From an uncultured Pseudomonadota bacterium (lineage in GTDB: Bacteria; Pseudomonadota; Gammaproteobacteria; Steroidobacterales; Steroidobacteraceae): a DNA stretch of 12,179 bases. The stretch spans positions 1 through 12,179 of the forward strand of contig CAIVYV010000355.1 in NCBI GenBank assembly GCA_903910215.1, read 5' to 3'. Both the position numbers and the translations under genes were made by a program. Below, in pieces: positions 6,674-12,179 of the stretch. Every line of letters starts with the position of its first letter. Position 1 is the stretch's first letter. The notes under the pieces are model-generated. The model made no database searches. It saw nothing but the letters and a program-made list of their open reading frames with translations, and was not told the DNA's origin.

Positions 6674-7893
6674 CCGAATCTACAGATGGCGCCGCATCGG
6701 CCAAGGCCGATCGCGGGCTGTTAGCGCTGCTGGCGGCATCGAGCGCGCTAGGACCGATTTCGACCCTCCTGTTGATCCCGGCATTGCCCGCGATCCGCGA
6801 CGAGTTCGGCGCAACGACCGCTGCTACGCAAGCGATCATCAGCGTCTTTCTGTTCACGTTTGCCGCAGGCATTCCGCTGGCCGGTCCGCTCTCGGATCGA
6901 TATGGCCGCCGACCGCTGATCATCGGCGGGCTGGTATTTTTCTTTGTTGGCTCGATTTTGGCGACCTTTGCCCCGACATTGGAGTTACTGGTGTTCGCGC
7001 GGGCCGTACAAGCCATCGGCTGTGCAGCGAACATGACGGTGGCTCGCGCAGTACTCGGAGACATCTACAACGACTGGCGATTGGCCCGCGGGCTCGCCCA
7101 TCTGACACTCGTGATGATGATGGGCACGGCGATATCGCCTTATCTCGGTGGGCTAATCACAGAATCGGCTGGTTGGCATGCGCCGTTCGTCTTGTTACTC
7201 GTCCTGTCGATCGTGATCGGGCTTGCCGCATGGCGCTGGCTGCCCGAGACGCGTGTGTTTAGAACCGATTCTTTGACTTTGGCCGAAGTGGGACGCGCTT
7301 CGGCAAGCCTGCTACGCAAGCGCGCCTTCCTAGAATGCGCCGTCGATGCCGGTGTGATCTACGCGCTCTATCTCGGTTTCATTACGCTTGCGCCTTACGT
7401 CATGAGCGATATGCTCGGCAAGCCAGCGACCGACTTCGGTCTGTATGTCTTCTTCCTGTCTTCGGGTTACTTCCTCGGCAATCTCTACGTCTCACGTCTG
7501 CGTGGTCATGCGAGCATGGAGCGAGTCGCTCGCTTTGGCATCCTGCTGCAGGCCGGCGCTGCCTGTCTGGCTTTCGGCTTCGTTGCGATGGGTCTCACCC
7601 ATCCGATCTACTGGTTTCTGCCAATGTTCCCGCTGGCGCTGGCCCAAGGCTTGGCTTTGCCACACATCACGGCCACTGCCGTTCGACTGGCGCCGGGCTA
7701 TGCCGGTGCCGCCTCTGGCCTGATAGGCTTCTCGCAGCAGGCGATGGCCGCACTTGCGGTACAAGCCGTAGGCTTCATGCCGACCGACACGCCCGTGCCG
7801 ATGCTGGCGTTTTGCGCCGCGCTGTCGCTGATATCGTTGGTGATGTCCTTCATGCTGGATAAGGCCATGCAGGCACCGGAAAATCGAAACTGA
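6670..7893 (+). CDS. MFS transporter, Bcr/CflA-type multidrug efflux (DHA1)
   Basis: A 407-residue inner-membrane proton antiporter of the major facilitator superfamily with about twelve hydrophobic segments. Membrane segment 1 ends in LLLIPALPAIRDEFG (33-47), the loop 2-3 motif is GPLSDRYGRRP (72-82), and the fourth segment has FARAVQAIG, followed by ARAVLGD; together these are the Bcr/CflA subgroup signature. Known members export drugs such as bicyclomycin or chloramphenicol, or small metabolites including cysteine. The actual substrate here is unknown. The start is GTG at 6670, embedded in the gabD stop (GTGA); no Shine-Dalgarno sequence precedes it and no other initiation codon fits before the first membrane helix. 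It is separated from the S9 peptidase gene by 14 bases containing a good ribosome-binding site. Confidence 0.88.
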   Translation: MTESTDGAASAKADRGLLALLAASSALGPISTLLLIPALPAIRDEFGATTAATQAIISVFLFTFAAGIPLAGPLSDRYGRRPLIIGGLVFFFVGSILATFAPTLELLVFARAVQAIGCAANMTVARAVLGDIYNDWRLARGLAHLTLVMMMGTAISPYLGGLITESAGWHAPFVLLLVLSIVIGLAAWRWLPETRVFRTDSLTLAEVGRASASLLRKRAFLECAVDAGVIYALYLGFITLAPYVMSDMLGKPATDFGLYVFFLSSGYFLGNLYVSRLRGHASMERVARFGILLQAGAACLAFGFVAMGLTHPIYWFLPMFPLALAQGLALPHITATAVRLAPGYAGAASGLIGFSQQAMAALAVQAVGFMPTDTPVPMLAFCAALSLISLVMSFMLDKAMQAPENRN

Positions 7894-7897
7894 GGAG
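7893..7897 (+). promoter_or_regulatory. Shine-Dalgarno site of the S9 peptidase gene
   Basis: AGGAG directly after the MFS stop codon, 10 bases before the ATG at 7908. It is the best Shine-Dalgarno match in the window and sets the start of the peptidase gene. It also marks the only non-overlapping junction among co-directional neighbours, meaning this gene is translated independently. Confidence 0.65.
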
Positions 7898-7907
7898 ATG
7901 CCGTGAC

Positions 7908-10043
7908 ATGTTTCAAGCTGCTCGACTGGGCGTCATCGCCCTCGCTCTGATGTTGACTTCCATGACCACGATGGCCACTGAAAGGATGTCTACGCCGCGC
8001 GCTGCGCAAAAACCCCACACGGTCAAATCACCTTTCGGTGAACGCCAAGACCCTTGGTATTGGTTGCGTGATGACAAGCGCCAGAACCCCGAGATGCTGG
8101 CTTATCTCAAAGCCGAGAATGACTACCTTGCCGCCGTCATGGCGCCGCATCGAGAGCTCGAGCAGAAGATCTACGATGAAATCATCGGCCGATTGAAGCA
8201 GGACGACTCGACTGTTCCGCAGCGACGTAATGGCTATTGGTATTACTCTCGCTACGAAACCGGCAAGCAATATCCGATCTATGCCCGCAAGAAGGGCTCT
8301 CTCGATGCGGTCGAAGAAATCATCATCGATGGCAATGAGCGCGCCACGGGCCGCGAGTTCTATCAGCTTGCAGAATTAGAAGTCAGCGTTGATGGACGCT
8401 GGGCGGCCATCGCGGAAGACTTCGTCGGACGCAGACAATATGAAGTGCGAATCAAGGATCTGCAATCGGGTGAGTTTTTGTCGGACGTTTTGACGAACGT
8501 CGAGGCGAATCTCGCTTGGGCCAACGACAACGTCACCCTGCTCTATATCCGCAAAGATCCGCAGACACTGCTCGGTAATGCCGTCTACAAGCATCGGCGC
8601 GGGACTGAGATGACGTCAGACTCGCTGGTGTATCAGCAGGAAGACGACAGTTTCTACATGGGTATCGGCAAATCGAAGACGGACCGGTTCCTATTCATCG
8701 TTTCGCAAAGCACCGTATCGTCGGAGTATCAGTACGCCGACGCCAACGATCCTACGCTGTCGTTCAAAGTGGCTCTGCCTCGCGAGCGCGATCATGAGTA
8801 TCAGCTTGAGGATATCGGTGATCGATTCATCATCCGAACGAACTGGCAGGCTAAAAACTTCCGAGTTGTCGAAGTGCCGATCGAAAAGGTGGCCGATCGC
8901 AACAGTTGGCGTGATGTGATTACTCATCGGAGCGATGCATTCGTCGACAGTTTCGAGGCCTTCGATGGCTTCTTGGCCGTGTCCGAGCGCTCGGGTGGTC
9001 TGCAGAATTTGCGCGTTCACTCGTGGAGCACGGGTAAGTCCTTCTTGATGGATGCGGCGGATCCTGCGTACACGATGTATCTCGGTAACAACACCGAGTC
9101 GAATACGACCTTGCTGCGCTACGTCTACACATCACCGACGACCCCGTCGACGACGTATGACTACAACGTCACCACCGGCACTAAAAAGGAACTCAAGCGC
9201 GAGCCGGTGCTCGGCGGATTCGACAGTGCCAACTACGTCGCTGAGTATCGGTGGGCAACCGCTCGCGACGGCGCGAAGATCCCAGTCACGTTACTTTATC
9301 GTCGCGGCACGTCACTCGATGGAACGGCACCGCTCTACCAATATGCTTATGGGTCGTACGGGTCTTCGACGGATCCGACCTTCCGATCCACCATCCTGTC
9401 GCTCGTCGATCGCGGCTTCGTCTATGCGATCGCGCATATCCGTGGTGGCCAGGAAATGGGACGCCACTGGTATGAAGATGGCAAACTGCAGAAAAAGAAA
9501 AATACCTTTACCGACTACATCGATGTCACGCGCTATCTGGTTGCCAACAAGGTGGCCGACCCCAAGCGGGTATTCGGTATGGGCGGTAGCGCGGGCGGCC
9601 TGTTGATGGGTGCCGTCGCAAACCTTGCGCCTTCGGACTACAAAGCTTTGGTCGCTCACGTGCCGTTCGTCGATGTCGTGACGACCATGCTCGATGAGAG
9701 CATCCCACTGACTACCAATGAGTTTGACGAGTGGGGCAACCCTTCAGCCTCCAAGGAGGCTCACGACTATATGCTCGCCTACTCGCCCTACGATCAGATC
9801 GAAGCCAAAGACTATCCGGCTATGCTCGTCACCAGTGGCCTGTGGGACAGCCAGGTTCAGTATTGGGAACCCACTAAATGGGTTGCGAAGTTGCGCGTCA
9901 CCAAGACTGACCAAAATCCCCTGCTGCTACGCACCAATATGGAAGCAGGGCATGGCGGCAAATCGGGTCGATTCGAGCGCTATCGCGAAATCGCGGAGGA
10001 ATACGCATTCATTCTCTGGCAGGCAGGCCCCTCAAAGCCATGA
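7908..10043 (+). CDS. Secreted oligopeptidase-B-like S9 family serine peptidase
   Basis: A prolyl-oligopeptidase superfamily enzyme that cleaves short peptides. The nearest known type is oligopeptidase B, which cuts after Lys or Arg. The N-terminus has a signal-peptide profile: Arg6, a hydrophobic stretch at 7-16, then polar residues with likely cleavage after Ala23, so a periplasmic or secreted location is expected. The seven-bladed propeller region spans roughly 100-450 and the hydrolase domain about 480-707. The triad is Ser561 in GGSAGG, Asp647 in LWDSQ and His682 in AGHGGKSG, with spacing close to E. coli PtrB. TTNEFDEWGNP holds Glu605 and Asp607 where PtrB has two glutamates that bind the basic P1 side chain. 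At 711 residues it is longer than PtrB (686) mainly through the leader. It overlaps the VOC gene by 4 bases. Confidence 0.93.
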   Translation: MFQAARLGVIALALMLTSMTTMATERMSTPRAAQKPHTVKSPFGERQDPWYWLRDDKRQNPEMLAYLKAENDYLAAVMAPHRELEQKIYDEIIGRLKQDDSTVPQRRNGYWYYSRYETGKQYPIYARKKGSLDAVEEIIIDGNERATGREFYQLAELEVSVDGRWAAIAEDFVGRRQYEVRIKDLQSGEFLSDVLTNVEANLAWANDNVTLLYIRKDPQTLLGNAVYKHRRGTEMTSDSLVYQQEDDSFYMGIGKSKTDRFLFIVSQSTVSSEYQYADANDPTLSFKVALPRERDHEYQLEDIGDRFIIRTNWQAKNFRVVEVPIEKVADRNSWRDVITHRSDAFVDSFEAFDGFLAVSERSGGLQNLRVHSWSTGKSFLMDAADPAYTMYLGNNTESNTTLLRYVYTSPTTPSTTYDYNVTTGTKKELKREPVLGGFDSANYVAEYRWATARDGAKIPVTLLYRRGTSLDGTAPLYQYAYGSYGSSTDPTFRSTILSLVDRGFVYAIAHIRGGQEMGRHWYEDGKLQKKKNTFTDYIDVTRYLVANKVADPKRVFGMGGSAGGLLMGAVANLAPSDYKALVAHVPFVDVVTTMLDESIPLTTNEFDEWGNPSASKEAHDYMLAYSPYDQIEAKDYPAMLVTSGLWDSQVQYWEPTKWVAKLRVTKTDQNPLLLRTNMEAGHGGKSGRFERYREIAEEYAFILWQAGPSKP

Positions 10044-10705
10044 GCCAAGATGGATTATCGCTCGGCCAGTTTCACGAAATCAGTGTCTCGACAGACAATC
10101 TGGCCGAATCGTTGCAGTTCTATGAATTGATGGGGTTCACCAAAAACCAGGTGGGGCCAGTTTGGCCGCATCCTTATTCGGTCGTGAGCCTCGGAAATCT
10201 CGTCATCGGCTTGCACGAGTACCGCTTCCCATCACCGTCGATCACCTGTGTGCACCAAGACATCGAGGGCGCACTGGAGTCGTACCGAGACGCCGGAGCT
10301 GTGATCGCTTTCGCTAAAACCGACTCGGGGCAGTTCAAGGAATTTGGCTTCCGTGATCCGGCCGGACACATGGTCACGTTGCTTGAGAGAGTCACCCATC
10401 ACGCCAATGCGCTCGATCCGAACGGCAGCAGTCGCACCCTCGGGCGATTTGCCGGATTCAGCCTCCCCTCGGCAGCGCCTGAAATCTCGACCGCGTTCTG
10501 GCATGCGCTTGGTGCCAGACCACTTGTCATGCCCTCAGTCGATTCGCGCGTATGGCCCGCCGCCTTGCTCGATGCAGCAGGGCTCACAGTCGGCATTCAT
10601 GATGAAGCATGGCTCGATAAGCCTGCCTTGGTGTTCCAACGTGTTGGCGCTGCCGAACGCACGATCCTCGAATCTCCGGAAGGTGCTCGACTGGTCGTGA
10701 TCTAG
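10040..10705 (+). CDS. VOC superfamily (glyoxalase/bleomycin-resistance fold) protein, two domains
   Basis: A 221-residue soluble protein of the vicinal oxygen chelate superfamily. Residues 8-120 form one complete VOC domain with candidate metal ligands His12 in FHEISV, Glu60 in GLHE, His72 in CVHQDI and Glu116 in TLLER. This His-Glu-His-Glu order and spacing resembles bacterial glyoxalase I. Residues 135-221 look like a second, shortened VOC domain in which the matching positions mostly lack histidine or glutamate, so it is probably structural. Members act as glyoxalases, dioxygenases, epimerases or drug-binding proteins; the function here is unassigned. The ATG lies inside the stop of the S9 peptidase gene (ATGA), so the two are translationally coupled. 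It is the last gene of the plus-strand group and shares the bases CTAG with the stop of the convergent ATP-grasp gene. Confidence 0.82.
   Translation: MSQDGLSLGQFHEISVSTDNLAESLQFYELMGFTKNQVGPVWPHPYSVVSLGNLVIGLHEYRFPSPSITCVHQDIEGALESYRDAGAVIAFAKTDSGQFKEFGFRDPAGHMVTLLERVTHHANALDPNGSSRTLGRFAGFSLPSAAPEISTAFWHALGARPLVMPSVDSRVWPAALLDAAGLTVGIHDEAWLDKPALVFQRVGAAERTILESPEGARLVVI
10702..10705. other. CTAG palindrome providing both convergent stop codons
   Basis: The plus-strand VOC gene ends in TAG at 10703-10705 and the minus-strand ATP-grasp gene ends in TAG read from 10704 to 10702. The two frames therefore terminate within the same four-base palindrome, with no intergenic space. No stem-loop terminator is visible outside the coding sequences. 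Confidence 0.9.
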
Positions 10706-11559
10706 TACCGCGCTGCGGACTGCAACCGACGACGGATACCCTCAACCAATCGTTGCAAGGCGCGCGGGTTCTGCATCAGAAACAATGAAGGCTCGATGAG
10801 TTCGAGTTCCATCAGCAACGGCATGCCATCGAATCCCGGCGCAACGTCGACACGCGCATATAGCAGCCGATCAGCAATATCGCGCAAAGCCGCGTGACCC
10901 AGCGCAAACTCGGCGCTCGAGATTGGCAGCGCTTCCGAGACGCTTTCGGCGCCGTCCGCGAAGCGTGGTGATTTACGCACTGCGTGGGTGAACTCACCAT
11001 CGATCCACACCAACGCTCGCTCGCCGTGTCCCTCGACCGAAGGCAGATATGGCTGGATCAGTACGTCGCGCTCGTTACACAGCTTCGAAAAAACCTCGTT
11101 GCAACAGGGGTCATCGGCGCGTAGCCGATGCGTCTCGAAAGAGCCCGCTCCGACGGCGGGCTTGATGACGACATCCGTCCAACGCGACCCTGACACGATT
11201 TCTGCCAGTCCCCGTGGATCGCCACGACGCGCCAGAACGGTCGGCGTGACCGGGATTCCGCGCATCTGCAGATCGAGCAGATAACTCTTGTGTACGTTGC
11301 GTCGAATGATGTCGATCGGGTTCCAGAGCGGAGCGCGCGAGGATGCCGCTTCCGCCCAGTACAGAAAATCATCAACGTGATGGATGTAGTCCCAAGTCGA
11401 GCGAATGATCGTCGGTGTCGCATCAACGGAATCGTTATCCTCGCGCCAAGGTGTCATGCGGGCATCGATACCTGCTTCACGTAAGGCGTCGAGTAAAAGA
11501 GGCTCATCGACATCGGGCTCAGGCAGCGGCCGACACGTCGCTATCTTGAGTGGGATCAT
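10702..11559 (-). CDS. ATP-grasp ligase, RimK-like / DcsG-like
   Basis: A 285-residue ATP-grasp enzyme, a fold that activates a carboxylate with ATP and joins it to an amine or similar nucleophile. The N-terminal region carries RSTWDY (53-58), LWNP (78-81) and a conserved Lys91 followed by YLLDL, the pattern of the group that includes the D-cycloserine-forming ligase DcsG and many uncharacterised RimK-like proteins. The ATP site shows VIKPAVGAGS (131-140) with Lys133, and LIQPYLPSVEGHGE (167-180). Likely magnesium ligands are Asp238 in ARVD plus the glutamates in MELELIEPSLF (250-260). There is no signal peptide, so it is cytoplasmic. The ATG overlaps the stop of the upstream MFS gene (ATGA), with no Shine-Dalgarno sequence. 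No other cycloserine pathway genes are present, so that product is not implied; the substrate is unknown. Confidence 0.85.
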   Translation of the reverse strand: MIPLKIATCRPLPEPDVDEPLLLDALREAGIDARMTPWREDNDSVDATPTIIRSTWDYIHHVDDFLYWAEAASSRAPLWNPIDIIRRNVHKSYLLDLQMRGIPVTPTVLARRGDPRGLAEIVSGSRWTDVVIKPAVGAGSFETHRLRADDPCCNEVFSKLCNERDVLIQPYLPSVEGHGERALVWIDGEFTHAVRKSPRFADGAESVSEALPISSAEFALGHAALRDIADRLLYARVDVAPGFDGMPLLMELELIEPSLFLMQNPRALQRLVEGIRRRLQSAARY

Positions 11560-12179
11560 GATCGAGCTATGTTCTGACGTAGCAATGTCAAACCAAAAAT
11601 CATCACGGCCAGATTAACCGTTCCGATCAGAAAAAACGGCGCACTCTGATCGACCAAGTCGTATAACCATCCGCCGAAGGCCGTGGTGAACAAGATTCCA
11701 ACGGAGGCGAATATACCGGCAAGACCAAACACGGCGCCACGTACGTCACGAGGCGCCTCCTGACCCAATACCGTCTGACTCGCGATGATGGCGCAGATCT
11801 GACCCATGCCCAGCATAATGGCAACAGGAACGATCCAATCGCTAGACGGGTCGCCGACGAACCCACCAGCCATATAGCCCGCGCCGGCAATCAGCATGGC
11901 GATAACGCCTGCGACAATACGATTCAATCGATCGAGTAGTAGACCGAAGAATACGGCGAAAACCAGCGCAGATAGGTTGGCGATGACAAAAGGTCGAGTC
12001 GCTGCCGAAACGGCCTCACCGACCGTCTGGCCGTTGGCGATGGCCGTCTGTTGCAAGCGGGCGCTGAAGAACGTACCGATGACGATTCGATCTGCAAAAG
12101 AAACGAACTGCAACAGGTAGGCGAACCAGATTCGCGGATTCGATCGTGCTGCCGCCAAACCCGCACGCAGTAACTGCAC
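11556..12179 (-). CDS. MFS transporter, C-terminal half (N-terminus beyond window edge)
   Basis: The frame is open from the right edge to a TGA at 11558-11556, giving 207 visible residues. They contain about six hydrophobic segments, near residues 15-38, 65-85, 88-108, 114-136, 147-167 and 174-199. That corresponds to membrane helices 7-12 of a major facilitator transporter, preceded by the cytoplasmic loop around ARSNPR. The loop LLDRLNR matches the MFS motif that repeats between helices 8 and 9, and QEAPRDVRGAVFGL is typical before helix 11. The last three bases read GTG on this strand, but this is almost surely an internal valine, because a full transporter needs an N-terminal half. It lies upstream of, and overlaps by 4 bases, the ATP-grasp ligase, suggesting that the pair is co-expressed. 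The substrate is unknown. Confidence 0.87.
   Translation of the reverse strand: MQLLRAGLAAARSNPRIWFAYLLQFVSFADRIVIGTFFSARLQQTAIANGQTVGEAVSAATRPFVIANLSALVFAVFFGLLLDRLNRIVAGVIAMLIAGAGYMAGGFVGDPSSDWIVPVAIMLGMGQICAIIASQTVLGQEAPRDVRGAVFGLAGIFASVGILFTTAFGGWLYDLVDQSAPFFLIGTVNLAVMIFGLTLLRQNIARS

Noticed and set aside
6534..7064. A 176-codon open frame antisense to the gabD end and the MFS start.
   Set aside because: It has low-complexity composition (Ser, Ala, Arg rich), no recognisable motif, and both sense genes are well supported.
7335..7862. A 175-codon open frame on the plus strand inside the Bcr/CflA transporter gene.
   Set aside because: It is a Cys- and Arg-rich frame-shifted reading of a membrane protein gene with no family features.
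7898..7906. A two-codon ORF, ATG CCG TGA, between the MFS stop and the peptidase start.
   Set aside because: The AGGAG site directly abuts this ATG, so ribosomes should instead use the ATG at 7908. It is probably chance.
10702..11559. A D-cycloserine biosynthesis locus suggested by the DcsG-like ligase.
   Set aside because: None of the other cycloserine pathway enzymes is visible, and many ATP-grasp proteins of this group have no link to cycloserine.
12177..12179. GTG at the right edge as the start of a 207-residue transporter.
   Set aside because: The visible part corresponds to helices 7-12 of an MFS protein, so the frame should continue beyond the window.

Overview
The window reads as a compact chromosomal stretch of a moderately GC-rich gammaproteobacterium. 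Close matches to PyrE, GabD, ExoIII, TrmB and AmpG of gammaproteobacteria support this, as does an exonuclease-III-type gene beside pyrE, the arrangement known for crc-pyrE in Pseudomonas. I cannot name the genus. I see no tRNA, rRNA, CRISPR array, insertion sequence, phage gene or pseudogene. No stretch over 300 bases lacks a gene; the longest non-coding stretch is about 106 bases (712-817).

Layout, left to right. (1) A dienelactone hydrolase family gene on the minus strand is cut by the left edge (1-711). It diverges from trmB (818-1522, plus), a tRNA m7G46 methyltransferase. (2) trmB converges, with a 2-base gap, on the end of a four-gene minus-strand operon whose order of transcription is exonuclease III (4563-3796), AmpG-type muropeptide transporter (3799-2528), small Rieske 2Fe-2S protein (2531-2157) and MarC-family membrane protein (2160-1525). 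(3) Starting only 17 bases from the exonuclease gene, a five-gene plus-strand group runs pyrE (4581-5219), gabD (5216-6673), Bcr/CflA-type MFS transporter (6670-7893), secreted oligopeptidase-B-like S9 peptidase (7908-10043) and two-domain VOC/glyoxalase protein (10040-10705). (4) This group converges, with a 4-base overlap, on a minus-strand pair: an MFS transporter cut by the right edge (12179-11556) followed by a DcsG/RimK-like ATP-grasp ligase (11559-10702).

Seven of the eight co-directional neighbour pairs overlap by exactly 4 bases (ATGA or GTGA), so translational coupling is the rule here. Three genes at the heads of transcription units (trmB, pyrE and the exonuclease gene) have a -10-like hexamer ending exactly 6 bases before the start codon and no useful Shine-Dalgarno sequence, which suggests leaderless mRNAs. 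The pyrE and exonuclease promoters seem to share one symmetric element, TATGATA.

Functionally the window mixes housekeeping (tRNA modification, pyrimidine synthesis, DNA repair, peptidoglycan recycling, succinate semialdehyde oxidation) with accessory export, peptidase and ligase genes. No defence system or other clearly new multi-gene system is visible. The items most worth a second look are the symmetric divergent promoter, the secreted oligopeptidase-B homologue and the ATP-grasp ligase coupled to a transporter.
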